Shown: in pieces, positions 1 to 8,743 of the stretch
Layout: the number at the start of each line of letters is the position of its first letter
How positions within the stretch are numbered: position 1 is the stretch's first letter
Origin: Bacteroidaceae bacterium
Lineage (GTDB): Bacteria; Bacteroidota; Bacteroidia; Bacteroidales; Bacteroidaceae
NCBI GenBank assembly: GCA_017516885.1
Contig: JAFXAR010000060.1
Coordinates: forward strand, 1-62,422
Direction of reading: 5' to 3'
Length of the DNA: 62,422 bases
The notes under the pieces: model-generated
What the model saw: only the letters and a program-made list of their open reading frames with translations
Told to the model about the DNA's origin: nothing
Database searches by the model: none
Translations under genes and position numbers: made by a program

Positions 1-1287
1 ATCAACGGCCACGAATATGTAGACCTTGGCTTGAGCGTAAAGTGGGCCACCTGCAACGTAGGCGCAAGCAAACCCGAAGAGTATGGCAACCACTACGCCT
101 GGGGCGAAACCTCTACCAAGAGCAGCTACACAAAAGACAACAGCGTAACCTACGGCAAGAACTTCAGCGACATAGGCGGCGACCCGCAATATGACGTAGC
201 CCGCAAGCAGTGGGGCAGCACCTGGCGCCTGCCCACCAAAGCCGAGTTTGAGGAACTGCGCAGCAACTGCACCTGGACCTGGACAAAACAGAAAGGAGTA
301 AACGGCTACAAGGTAACCAGCAAGAAGAACGGCAACAGCATCTTCCTGCCTGCTGCCGGTTGGCGTCTTGGTACGTCGCTTAACGGCCAGGGGACTCTCG
401 GTAACTACTGGAGTTCTACGCCTCATGAGAGTAATTCCAACTACGCGTACTACCTGCTCTTCTACAGTGGTGGCCATGGTACGAATTGGCTCGACCGTCT
501 CGGCGGCCTAAGCGTGCGCCCGGTCTCAGGTGGCATAGAAAACAAAACAGAGAAAATGTCTAATGCAAAACCGGAAAGCAACAAACTCTCAACCCGCACC
601 TTCAAAGCAAACGGCGTTGAATTCATCATGGTAGCCGTAGAGGGTGGAACATTCAGCATGGGCTCAAACGATGGCGGGAGTGACGAAGAACCCATACACC
701 AAGTAACCCTTGACAGCTACTGCATAGGCCAGACCGAAGTAACCCAGGCACTGTGGCAGGCAGTAATGGGCAGCAACCCCTCTTATTTCAAAGGAACAAG
801 CAATCCTGTAGAAAGTGTGGGATACTTCGACTGCATAGATTTCATCAACCAACTCAACACCCTGCTTAAAGACCAGCTTCCCCAAGGCCGCAAGTTCCGC
901 CTTCCCACAGAAGCTGAATGGGAATATGCAGCACGCGGCGGAAACAAGTCCAAAGGGTACGAATACAGCGGCAGCAACAGCATAAGCACCGTTGCATGGT
1001 ACGAAGGCAACAGCGTCAGCAGGACACACCCTGTAAAACAGAAGGCAAGCAATGAACTTGGCCTTTACGACATGAGCGGAAACGTAAGGGAATGGTGCAG
1101 TGACTGGTACGGAAGCAACTACTACTCATACTCCCCGCAGAATAACCCCAAAGGACCCGGCAGCGGCTCTCTCCTCGTGCTCCGCGGGGGCAGTTGGGGC
1201 GCCCTTGAGCAGTTCTGTCGTTCGGCGTTTCGCGACGGCAGCGACCCTGGCCGCAGCTACGCCTGCGGTCTGCGCCTCGCCTTCTAA
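1..1287 (+). CDS. FISUMP + SUMF1/FGE domain protein, 3' part (probable receptor kinase)
   Basis: The reading frame is open from base 1, so the 5' end lies outside the window; 428 residues are visible. Residues 2-180 are a FISUMP domain (Fibrobacter succinogenes major paralogous domain; ends with SVRPVSGG). Residues 200-428 are a formylglycine-generating-enzyme/SUMF1 domain (FIMVAVEGGTFSMG near its start, YDMSGNVREW, and the C-terminal GLRLAF). It is a close paralogue of the C-terminal two thirds of the gene at 30927-33320, from which I infer that the missing N-terminus is a kinase plus a membrane helix. Two windows, residues 123-170 and 391-421, differ from the paralogue at codon positions 1 and 2 almost exclusively, while the rest is highly similar; this resembles variable regions of a diversity-generating retroelement target. 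SUMF1 domains of this type usually bind ligand in a C-type-lectin fold rather than act as enzymes. Domain calls are confident; hypervariability is an inference from two copies. Confidence 0.85.
   Translation: MNGHEYVDLGLSVKWATCNVGASKPEEYGNHYAWGETSTKSSYTKDNSVTYGKNFSDIGGDPQYDVARKQWGSTWRLPTKAEFEELRSNCTWTWTKQKGVNGYKVTSKKNGNSIFLPAAGWRLGTSLNGQGTLGNYWSSTPHESNSNYAYYLLFYSGGHGTNWLDRLGGLSVRPVSGGIENKTEKMSNAKPESNKLSTRTFKANGVEFIMVAVEGGTFSMGSNDGGSDEEPIHQVTLDSYCIGQTEVTQALWQAVMGSNPSYFKGTSNPVESVGYFDCIDFINQLNTLLKDQLPQGRKFRLPTEAEWEYAARGGNKSKGYEYSGSNSISTVAWYEGNSVSRTHPVKQKASNELGLYDMSGNVREWCSDWYGSNYYSYSPQNNPKGPGSGSLLVLRGGSWGALEQFCRSAFRDGSDPGRSYACGLRLAF
367..510 (+). other. candidate DGR variable region VR1, copy 1 (FISUMP domain)
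   Basis: This 48-codon stretch inside the FISUMP domain aligns with 32403-32543, one codon shorter. Outside a short indel, 16 codons differ. Fifteen change at position 1, twelve at position 2 and only one at position 3, and nearly all are NNC or NNT codons. The conserved blocks between them (for example YWSSTPHES) are identical in DNA. This is the pattern produced when AAC/AAT template codons are randomised at their adenines. Confidence 0.7.
1171..1263 (+). other. candidate DGR variable region VR2, copy 1 (C-terminus of SUMF1 domain)
   Basis: The last 31 variable codons before the conserved C-terminal GC-rich segment (encoding CGLRLAF) align with 33201-33296. Eighteen codons differ: sixteen at position 1, ten at position 2 and one at position 3, plus a one-codon indel. 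The GC-rich invariant segment directly downstream is placed like the initiation-of-mutagenic-homing site of known DGR targets. Confidence 0.7.
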
Positions 1288-1318
1288 GTTTACAAAAAAC
1301 AGTTCAATTGCAAGCACT

Positions 1319-1391
1319 CGTTTTCTTTGCAACGGAAGCTTACAGGCCGTGTGGAACCGGCCGGTATAGCGCCACCGAAGCAAAGAAAACG
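1319..1391. repeat. inverted repeat (12-bp arms) downstream of variable gene, copy 1
   Basis: Arms CGTTTTCTTTGC (1319-1330) and GCAAAGAAAACG (1380-1391) are perfect reverse complements enclosing a GC-rich core that itself contains GGCCG...CGGCC. The whole 104 bp from the stop codon to the right arm differs from the copy after the second paralogue (33352-33424) at only two positions. It could be a terminator, an RNA structure or a DGR-associated hairpin. The arms begin 32 nt after the stop codon. Confidence 0.75.
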
Positions 1392-1398
1392 CCTGAAG

Positions 1399-1956
1399 TT
1401 TGAGTTCCCTCGCTTCTCCGCGGGATGAACATTTTGCGCCGGAAAAACATACTTAGTGCTCCTCATGCGAAGAGGAGCTGGCTTGCAACTATGTTGCAAG
1501 ACTGAGGAGTAGATGAATAATATGCATGTGATGACTGCCCAACTCCTCCGTCTTCAAAACTTCGTTTTGAATCCACCTCCTCTATGAACAGAGGAGGACT
1601 GAGATTTGATGTTCAAGTGACACGTTTTACTGTTGTTATTCATAGTCTTTGTCATTCCGACCATACCTTAATAAAATAAATCAAAAGAGATTCTCGATGA
1701 GCGCAGCGAAATAACAGCATGTGAGGAATCTCTTTTTTCGCAGTTTGAGTTCCCTCGCTTCGCCGCGGATGACAAGTGCGCGGAAAAAACATTCCAAGTG
1801 CTCCTCATGCGAAGAGGAGCTGGCTTGCAACATAGTTGCAAGACTGAGGAGTAGATGATTATATTCATGTGTTTAATGCCCAAACTCCTCCGTCTTCAAA
1901 ACTTCGTTTTGAATCCACCTACTCTGCGAGCAGAAGAGGACTGCGATTTGATGTTC
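1399..1956. repeat. two copies of a ~175-bp multi-hairpin repeat (A 1441-1613, B 1782-1956)
   Basis: This gene-free stretch holds two copies of a structured repeat, each preceded by a TTTGAGTTCCCTCGCTTC-type block. Each copy contains consecutive hairpins: GCTCCTC/GAGGAGC, CTTGCAAC/GTTGCAAG, TTCAAAAC/GTTTTGAA and CCTCCTCT/AGAGGAGG (the last degenerate in copy B). Loops vary (ATA versus TAT in the second hairpin) while stems are kept, which suggests selection on structure. Between the copies (about 1645-1740) is an imperfect GTCATTCCGA ... GGAATCTC block typical of Bacteroidales intergenic elements. The same arrangement follows the second paralogue at 33431-33936. Small antisense frames across it are not credible genes. 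Confidence 0.8.
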
Positions 1957-1974
1957 TAATGAAAAGCTTCTTAT

Positions 1975-2658
1975 TTACAGAATTCTTACTGAATATCCTA
2001 ACCTTACTGAAATTGTCTGGTTGGCGGAGCGGCCGAAGTCGTCGGTTTTTGAGTTGTTGAAAATATCGCTCAAACCGTAATAGTATCTGCCTTCGATGAA
2101 GAAATTTCCTGCCTTGGTTTTCAGTTCTACACCTAATCCGCCGGCAATGCCGTAGTCGAATGTGTTCTGCAGTTCCTTGCCGTAGACCGGTCTGATTGAT
2201 TCGGGGCGCTCTTCAATGCTCCAGCTGCCTTTGTAGCTTTCGCTGTCGCCAATGAAGAATCCGAACTGCGGGCCGCCGTTTATGAAGAACTGGAATCCGC
2301 GCTCTTCCTTGCCCCATGAGAGGTGGGCGAGCAGGGGAACTTCAATGTAGTTGAGTGTTCTTGTGTAGGTGTTGCCTGTGCCGTCGTCAAAATCCTCTTC
2401 CCAGCCGCGTTGCGCAAAGTTGACTTCAACTTGCGCTGCGCATATCATGCTGAAGTATTTTTCGCTTGTGTAGCGTATGCTTATGCCTCCGTTTGCTCCT
2501 TTGTAGAGGGCTTGCCTTATTGATGGCTGAAAGTCCATGCTGCTGAGGTTCAATCCGCCGGCAACGCCAATCTCCAGCACTCTGCGTGGCTGCTCAATCT
2601 GCGCTTTCGCGCCTGTTGCAAGCACAAGCAGCAGAATTATACTTAATACTCGTCGCAT
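1975..2658 (-). CDS. outer-membrane beta-barrel protein (PorT-like family)
   Basis: A 227-residue protein with a signal peptide (cleavage after about residue 19, TGAKAQ) and alternating amphipathic strands ending in an aromatic/hydrophobic C-terminus (LGYSVRIL), typical of a small outer-membrane barrel. It resembles the broad Bacteroidota family annotated PorT-like, but I do not claim it is the T9SS component PorT itself. Its start codon overlaps the stop of the upstream LysM gene by one base (position 2658), so the two are translationally coupled and probably act together in the envelope. Confidence 0.75.
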   Translation of the reverse strand: MRRVLSIILLLVLATGAKAQIEQPRRVLEIGVAGGLNLSSMDFQPSIRQALYKGANGGISIRYTSEKYFSMICAAQVEVNFAQRGWEEDFDDGTGNTYTRTLNYIEVPLLAHLSWGKEERGFQFFINGGPQFGFFIGDSESYKGSWSIEERPESIRPVYGKELQNTFDYGIAGGLGVELKTKAGNFFIEGRYYYGLSDIFNNSKTDDFGRSANQTISVRLGYSVRIL

Positions 2659-4901
2659 TATTCAACAATGATTTTTTCTGATTCGGGGTCAATTCTCTCT
2701 ATGGTCATTTCGGGGGTGTAGTGTATGAAGCTGACCTTTCTGTTGTAGCATCCGCCGTTCTCTCCGGCCTTCTCGAACTTGAATCCCATCTGCAGCGGGG
2801 TGAACTCAACGGTGTTGAGCGCGCCCTGCATGCCGTAGCCGTGCTTGCTCATGGTGTAAAGGAAGTGGTAGGCGGTGTCGTATCCCAGCATTCCGTATCG
2901 GGGGAAGTAGTTGAATAGGGTGCGTTTGTACCAGTGGTAGAACTCCTTCTCAAACTGGGCATTCTCCTTGAGCGAGTAGTGGCTGTAAAGGGTGGTGTAG
3001 AAATATGTATCGAGCACATACATGCTTTCGCTCGCGTCCTTTGCATAGATTTGCCACTCGGGGTAGCCGAATACCTTGTAGCCCGACATTGATGTGCTGT
3101 CGGTGTAGTACGCTTCGGCCAGCGCCGGGATTAGGGTGCTGAATGTGGCTCTTGACGATGACTCGGGAATAATGATGTTCTCTGCGCCATCTACTTTCAG
3201 CGCCTTTAGCGTTGAGGCTGCTGTCTCTTCATCGGTTAGGCGTGAAATGTCCACAGTGCCGTAGGTGATGTTTGTCTCGGCAAACTTTGAAATGAGGCTC
3301 TCCTTGAACTTGGGGTTGCTGCTCAATATTGTGTCCTGTACAAAAATTACATTGGCGTTGGGGAAGAACTTGACAAAGTTGCTTGTGGTTTCTTCGGTCT
3401 CAATGTCCTTGTCGGTGAGCACTATGTTTGCAAATGGGTTTTCCTTTACATACTTGAGGTTTCTTGAGAATGGGATGACAAGGGCTGTCTGTCTGCTGTT
3501 GGAATATTCGATAAGCTCGCGGCAGTGGTTGTCGTAGTATGCGCCGAAGATTATGTCCATATCATCAAGCGCTCTGCTTGAAATAAGGCTGTCGAGACTG
3601 TTCTCCTTGCTGCCCGAATCGTATACGTTTATTGTGAACGAGCAGCCCTGTTCCTTGAGCTTTTCAACTGCCATGAGGAATCCTTCGTAGTATTCCACCA
3701 TGCGCGCCTGAATGTCGGGCGTGTAGCGGTCAAGGAGGAACGGCAGGATTATTGCAACGTCTGTTACGCCGTCAAAATCCTTTTTCTTGTTCTTTATTTC
3801 GTTTATGTTTGAGAAAATCTCCTCGTAGTCGGTGCTGTCGGCAGCAGGCTTTTTCTCTTCAACCTGAATCTTTCTTTTCTCAGGGATATTTACTCTCATC
3901 CTGCGCTTTATGGGCTTTACACGGAGGGTTGGGTTCACGCGCATGAAGTCCTCGCGGCTTACGCCGTATTTGAGGCAGATGCTCTCAATAGTCTCGTTTT
4001 TCTTTACCTTGTGCTTGCGTACAATTTTAATTGTGTCCTTTTGTGCCGTGGCGTTCTTGCCCCCGATTATCAGCTCTTTATTGGTGTTGGGGGTCTCTGT
4101 CTTTACGCTCTCTTTGCCTGGGGTATCTGCACTCTTGCCATTGCTGTCGGGGGAGGGTATCACTATGGTTTCTCCCACGCAGAAATTGGATGCGGAAAGG
4201 CCGGGGTTTGCCGCCTTGATTGCTTCCTGGCTTACTCCGTACTTTTTGCTTATGCTGTAGAGTGTCTCATTGCGCTTGATTGTGTGCTTTTTGCTGTTGC
4301 CGCCGTTTTCGCTGACGCTCTCCCTTGTGTTTCCCTTTTTCTTTATTTTGAGCTTCTGCCCAACGGAAAGGCCTTTCTCGCATCCGGGGTTGAGCCTTTT
4401 GATTTCGTCCTGGCTCACGTTGTACATTTTGCTGATGCGGTAAAGTGTCTCCTTTTTCTGCACAGTGTGGTAAATGTATTCCGGATTCTGCGCAGGAGCA
4501 GGGGCGCTCTTTTTCCTGCCTTCCTTAATAAGCAGTTTCTGCCCAATGGACAGGCCTTTCCCGCAACCGGGGTTGAGCCTTTTGATTTCGTCCTGGCTCA
4601 CGTTATACATTTTGCTGATGCGGTAAAGGGTCTCCTTCTTCTGCACGGTGTGGTAGACCGCCCCTTCGCTCTTGCCGTTATTCTTGCTCTGTGGAATTAC
4701 AAGCTTTTGGCCAACTTCAAGCCCTTTTTTGCATTCCGGGTTGAGCTTTTTTATCTCTTCTATCTCAACGTCATAAATTTTGCTGATGCGGTAGAGTGTC
4801 TCTCCTTTAGTTACAACGTGGTATCTGTTGCTTTGTGCGTATGCTGCCGATGCAAGCATGATAAGCAGCAGTGCAAATATTGTGCGTACTTGTTTTTTCA
4901 T
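2658..4901 (-). CDS. LysM-repeat protein with periplasmic-binding-protein-like C-terminus
   Basis: A 747-residue secreted protein with a signal peptide (residues 1-22, ending AAYAQ). Five LysM peptidoglycan-binding domains lie at about residues 27-70, 83-125, 143-186, 205-249 and 297-340, separated by charged linkers. Residues 375-735 resemble a type-1 periplasmic binding protein fold (VAIILPFLLDR and later segments) as in branched-chain amino-acid receptors. LysM2 and LysM3 are almost identical in protein and DNA, indicating recent duplication. It probably anchors to the cell wall in the periplasm; no transporter genes are nearby, so the binding domain may sense or hold a ligand rather than feed an ABC importer. 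Co-transcribed with the barrel gene 1975-2658. Confidence 0.8.
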   Translation of the reverse strand: MKKQVRTIFALLLIMLASAAYAQSNRYHVVTKGETLYRISKIYDVEIEEIKKLNPECKKGLEVGQKLVIPQSKNNGKSEGAVYHTVQKKETLYRISKMYNVSQDEIKRLNPGCGKGLSIGQKLLIKEGRKKSAPAPAQNPEYIYHTVQKKETLYRISKMYNVSQDEIKRLNPGCEKGLSVGQKLKIKKKGNTRESVSENGGNSKKHTIKRNETLYSISKKYGVSQEAIKAANPGLSASNFCVGETIVIPSPDSNGKSADTPGKESVKTETPNTNKELIIGGKNATAQKDTIKIVRKHKVKKNETIESICLKYGVSREDFMRVNPTLRVKPIKRRMRVNIPEKRKIQVEEKKPAADSTDYEEIFSNINEIKNKKKDFDGVTDVAIILPFLLDRYTPDIQARMVEYYEGFLMAVEKLKEQGCSFTINVYDSGSKENSLDSLISSRALDDMDIIFGAYYDNHCRELIEYSNSRQTALVIPFSRNLKYVKENPFANIVLTDKDIETEETTSNFVKFFPNANVIFVQDTILSSNPKFKESLISKFAETNITYGTVDISRLTDEETAASTLKALKVDGAENIIIPESSSRATFSTLIPALAEAYYTDSTSMSGYKVFGYPEWQIYAKDASESMYVLDTYFYTTLYSHYSLKENAQFEKEFYHWYKRTLFNYFPRYGMLGYDTAYHFLYTMSKHGYGMQGALNTVEFTPLQMGFKFEKAGENGGCYNRKVSFIHYTPEMTIERIDPESEKIIVE

Positions 4902-5063
4902 GTTCGGTTATTGGAAACTTTATATTTTGGGCGCAGTGCCGATATTTTTGCGAAGATACAACTTAATTGGCAATTTTCGGCAGATATTTCAAAGAAATAA
5001 CACGCGTGCGCATTACTGTGTTATATTTTTATCATTCGTGGCTGTTGTTTCGGCCGGATTTAT

Positions 5064-5071
5064 TATTTTTG
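5064..5071 (+). promoter_or_regulatory. -7 promoter box TATTTTTG
   Basis: Matches the Bacteroidota housekeeping -7 consensus TAnnTTTG, about 30 bp before the start codon of the T9SS cargo gene at 5103. A TTG lies 19 bp upstream in the -33 position. Confidence 0.55.
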
Positions 5072-5102
5072 CATGATAGTTCAATTTGTTTAGAGACGGA
5101 TT

Positions 5103-5831
5103 ATGAGAATATATGTTTCATTGATGATTTTCCTTTCGGCGGCGCTTGGAGTGTATGCGCAGCAGAATATTGAAGCGCCGGAACCGCTTCTTAAGGTTAC
5201 CGACTCCAAAGGCGAGGTGACTGAACTCGCCGCCGGCGGCGAGTTCTCGGGCGAAGCGCCTGTGTCGCTTGCCCTTTTTGCCAATGCCGAAGAGGTTGAG
5301 GGCTATTCCCTGGTATGTTCGTGGGAGTTTACCAAAGAGGGCGAAACAGAGCCTTTCCTTGTGCGCTACGATGCCGATGTAACCTTTGACTTGCGTGAAA
5401 GCGGACTTACAGTCATTCAGCCAAAGATTGTCTACACAAGCACTGAGAACAGCGAGATTGTGTGGGAGTTCGGTGCTGAGGTATACGAACCGTTCAGGGT
5501 AGTGCTCTCTGAGTCGAGCCTTGAAGCGCCCAATGCATTTTCGCCAAACGGCGACGGAATAAATGACTATTACAATGTTTATAATGTGAAGTCGATAGTC
5601 TCCTTCAACGCTGCGATATATAACCGCTGGGGGCAGCAACTCTATTCATGGGGCATTGACGAAATTGATTGCGAGAGCTGCGGATGGGACGGCACTTACA
5701 AGGGAAATGATGTCAAGGCCGGTGTCTACTATGTGGTGATAAAGGCCAAGGGCGCCGATGGGGTAGATTATGAGATACGCCGCGATGTGAATCTCCTGCG
5801 CGGATATACCGAGGAGACTGCAGCGCCATAA
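5103..5831 (+). CDS. secreted protein with type-B T9SS C-terminal sorting domain (CHU_C/gliding-motility type)
   Basis: A 242-residue protein. A signal peptide ([20 protein letters not shown]) is followed by an Ig-like beta-rich region (about residues 25-145) and a C-terminal CHU_C domain (about 150-237) with the diagnostic segments [46 protein letters not shown]. This domain directs export by the type IX secretion system, implying that the organism has a T9SS. The protein is short for T9SS cargo. It ends 12 bp before uvrA, so the two may share a transcript. Confidence 0.85.
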   Translation: MRIYVSLMIFLSAALGVYAQQNIEAPEPLLKVTDSKGEVTELAAGGEFSGEAPVSLALFANAEEVEGYSLVCSWEFTKEGETEPFLVRYDADVTFDLRESGLTVIQPKIVYTSTENSEIVWEFGAEVYEPFRVVLSESSLEAPNAFSPNGDGINDYYNVYNVKSIVSFNAAIYNRWGQQLYSWGIDEIDCESCGWDGTYKGNDVKAGVYYVVIKAKGADGVDYEIRRDVNLLRGYTEETAAP

Positions 5832-5843
5832 ATTTGTGGAACG

Positions 5844-8678
5844 ATGAGTGTGAACGATGCTGAAAAAGGAAAGATTGAGGTTTTTGGCGCAAGGGTGCAC
5901 AACCTCAAGAACATAGACGTGGAGATTCCCCACGACTCGCTTACCGTTGTCACCGGATTGAGTGGCAGCGGAAAGTCCTCGCTGGCTTTTGATACGATAT
6001 TTGCCGAGGGGCAGCGCCGCTATCTTGAGACTTTCTCGGCCTATGCGCGCAACTTTCTTGGAGGGATGGAGCGCCCCGACGTTGACAAGATTACCGGCCT
6101 GAGCCCTGTAATATCCATTGAACAGAAGACTACAAACAAGAATCCCCGCTCAACAGTGGGGACTACAACTGAAATATATGACTATCTGCGTCTGCTCTTT
6201 TCGCGTGCTGCCGAGGCCTACTCCTACCTTTCGGGCGAGAAGATGGTGAAGTACACCGAGGAGCAGATTCTCGAGCTTCTGCTTAAGGAGTACGACGGCA
6301 AGAGAGTGTATATGCTTGCTCCGCTTGTAAAGGCGCGCAAGGGACACTACAAGGAACTTTTTGAGCAGATGATGCATAAGGGCTACCTGAATGTGCGCGT
6401 GGATGGCGAGCTGTGCGAAATGTATAGAGGCATGATGCTCGAGCGTTACAAAAACCATGATATTGAGGTGGTTGTCGACAAGCTCGCCGTTGATGCAAAG
6501 GATACCCAGCGCCTCAAGCAGAGCCTTGCAACTGCCATTGCGCAGGGCGACGGCCTTGTGATGATTATGGATTACGATACGGGCAAGGTGCGTCATTACA
6601 GCAAGCATCTTATGTGTCCCGAAACCGGGCTTTCGTACAAAGAGCCCGACCCGCATAACTTTTCGTTCAACTCCCCGCAGGGATTCTGCCCCAAGTGCAA
6701 GGGATTGGGCGTTGTAAGCAGGGTTGATGTGGAGAAGGTTGTCCCTGACCGTTCGCTGTCGGTTTACGACGGCGCGCTTGCCCCTCTTGGCAAATACCGC
6801 CGCTCCTCAATATTCCAGCAGATTGAGGCGGTGCTTGCACGCTACGATGCCGACCTTAAAACTCCGGTGGAGCAGCTCGATGACGAGGCTATTGACGAGA
6901 TTCTTTATGGTTCGCCTGTTCCGCTGAAACTAAATGACTCAAGCGATGTTTACTATGATACCTTTGCCACATACGACGGTCTTGTTAAGTACATCAGGCT
7001 TCAGAAGGAGACAAGCGTTTCGGCAAAGGAACTGCGCTGGGCCGAACAGTTCTCGGTGATGCAGGAGTGCCCCGAATGTGGCGGCGCGCGCCTGAACAGG
7101 GAGGCGCTGCATTTCCGCCTGGCCGGCAAGAATATCCACGAGCTTGCATCTATGGACCTTTCGCAGCTGCAGGAGTGGCTGAACGGAATTGATGCCCTGC
7201 TCGATGAGAAGCAGCGTGCAATCGCAGGCGAAATTGTAAAGGAGATACAGTCGCGCATAGGCTTTCTGCTTGATGTCGGCTTGGGCTATCTTTCCCTTAA
7301 CCGTGCATCGGCATCGCTGTCGGGCGGAGAAGGGCAGCGCATACGCCTTGCCACTCAGGTGGGTTCGCAGCTGGTGAATGTGTTCTACATTCTCGATGAA
7401 CCGAGCATAGGACTGCATCCGCGTGACAACGACAGGCTCATTGCTTCGCTTAAGAGCCTGCGCGATTTGGGAAATACGGTGATTGTTGTTGAACATGACC
7501 GTGATATAATGCTTGCTGCCGACTATGTGATTGACCTTGGCCCGAAGGCGGGACGCAAGGGCGGCGAGGTGGTTTTTGCAGGTACTCCCGAACAGATGCT
7601 CAAAGGCAATACCATGACGGCGCGCTTTCTCAACGGCGAGGAGAAAATTGAGATTCCTGCCAAGCGGCGCGAGGGCAATGGAAAGTCAATCAAGATATTC
7701 GGTGCAAGGGGCAACAACCTTAAGAATGTTGATGTTGAGTTCCCGCTCGGCAAGCTGATATGCGTTACCGGCGTTTCGGGCGGCGGAAAATCGTCGCTTG
7801 TGAATGATACCCTGCAGCCGATACTTGCAAAGCATTTCTACCGCGCCTTGCGCGAGCCGTTGCCGTATGACCGCATTGAGGGAATTGAGAATATTGACAA
7901 GATTGTGGATGTTGACCAGTCGCCGCTTGGACGCACCCCGCGCTCCAATCCTGCTACATATACCGGTGTATTTTCCGACATTCGCAACCTCTTTGTGGAA
8001 CTGCCCGAGGCAAAAATTCGCGGCTACAAGGCGGGGCGTTTCTCGTTCAATGTTAAGGGCGGCCGCTGCGAGGAGTGCGGCGGCAACGGCTACAAGACAC
8101 TTGAAATGAATTTCCTGCCCGATGTGATGGTCCCTTGCGAGGCATGCCACGGCAAGCGCTATAATAGGGAGACTTTGGAGGTGCGTTACAAGGGAAAGTC
8201 AATAGCCGATGTTCTTGACATGACAATAAACATGGCGGTGGAGTTCTTTGAGAATGTGCCTGCAATACTTAACAAGATAAAGGTGCTGCAGGAGGTGGGT
8301 TTGGGATACATTAAGCTCGGCCAGCCCTCAACAACCCTTTCGGGCGGCGAGAGCCAGCGTGTCAAGCTGGCTGCGGAACTCTCGAAGCGTGATACCGGCA
8401 AGACGCTTTATCTGCTTGACGAACCTACGACCGGCCTGCATTTTGAGGATATACGCGTGCTTATGAATGTGATAAACCGTCTTGTGGACAAAGGCAACAC
8501 TGTGGTTATAATAGAGCATAACCTTGATGTAGTGAAAATGGCCGACTATATTATAGATATGGGCCCTGAAGGCGGACGTGACGGCGGTGTAGTAATGGCA
8601 ACAGGAACTCCCGAAGAGGTTGCCGCAAAAGGAGTGGGGCACACCGCGCCTTATCTTGCCAAGGAACTGGAACGGTAA
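5844..8678 (+). CDS. uvrA: excinuclease ABC subunit A
   Basis: A 944-residue UvrA, full length. It is the DNA-damage recognition ATPase of nucleotide excision repair and works as a dimer with UvrB in the cytoplasm. Two ABC modules are visible: Walker [13 protein letters not shown] near residue 37 and [11 protein letters not shown] in the second half, and two signature motifs [12 protein letters not shown] and [12 protein letters not shown]. Zinc-binding CxxC pairs are present, including CEECGGNGY ... CEACHGKRY in module II. The start ATG follows the previous stop by 12 bp. Confidence 0.98.
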   Translation: MSVNDAEKGKIEVFGARVHNLKNIDVEIPHDSLTVVTGLSGSGKSSLAFDTIFAEGQRRYLETFSAYARNFLGGMERPDVDKITGLSPVISIEQKTTNKNPRSTVGTTTEIYDYLRLLFSRAAEAYSYLSGEKMVKYTEEQILELLLKEYDGKRVYMLAPLVKARKGHYKELFEQMMHKGYLNVRVDGELCEMYRGMMLERYKNHDIEVVVDKLAVDAKDTQRLKQSLATAIAQGDGLVMIMDYDTGKVRHYSKHLMCPETGLSYKEPDPHNFSFNSPQGFCPKCKGLGVVSRVDVEKVVPDRSLSVYDGALAPLGKYRRSSIFQQIEAVLARYDADLKTPVEQLDDEAIDEILYGSPVPLKLNDSSDVYYDTFATYDGLVKYIRLQKETSVSAKELRWAEQFSVMQECPECGGARLNREALHFRLAGKNIHELASMDLSQLQEWLNGIDALLDEKQRAIAGEIVKEIQSRIGFLLDVGLGYLSLNRASASLSGGEGQRIRLATQVGSQLVNVFYILDEPSIGLHPRDNDRLIASLKSLRDLGNTVIVVEHDRDIMLAADYVIDLGPKAGRKGGEVVFAGTPEQMLKGNTMTARFLNGEEKIEIPAKRREGNGKSIKIFGARGNNLKNVDVEFPLGKLICVTGVSGGGKSSLVNDTLQPILAKHFYRALREPLPYDRIEGIENIDKIVDVDQSPLGRTPRSNPATYTGVFSDIRNLFVELPEAKIRGYKAGRFSFNVKGGRCEECGGNGYKTLEMNFLPDVMVPCEACHGKRYNRETLEVRYKGKSIADVLDMTINMAVEFFENVPAILNKIKVLQEVGLGYIKLGQPSTTLSGGESQRVKLAAELSKRDTGKTLYLLDEPTTGLHFEDIRVLMNVINRLVDKGNTVVIIEHNLDVVKMADYIIDMGPEGGRDGGVVMATGTPEEVAAKGVGHTAPYLAKELER

Positions 8679-8743
8679 ATGTGTAACTTATATATTCAGT
8701 ATTTTTCTGAAAAAGAGCGTTGTATTGAAAGATTTTTTAAATA

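Noticed and set aside
1290-1883. Small minus-strand frames (containing CKPAPLRMRST) over the hairpin repeats, and similar at 33613-33846
   Set aside because: They follow the repeat's stems, recur with the repeat and have no protein-like conservation pattern.
1399-1956. Integron attC-like array
   Set aside because: The hairpins lack attC-type core sites and no gene cassettes or integrase are seen.
4380-4830. CRISPR-like regular repeats
   Set aside because: They are LysM-coding repeats within an open frame with no spacers.
4011-5000. 329-residue plus-strand frame opposite the LysM gene
   Set aside because: It is the antisense shadow of the LysM repeats; the minus-strand gene has a signal peptide, domains and an operon partner.
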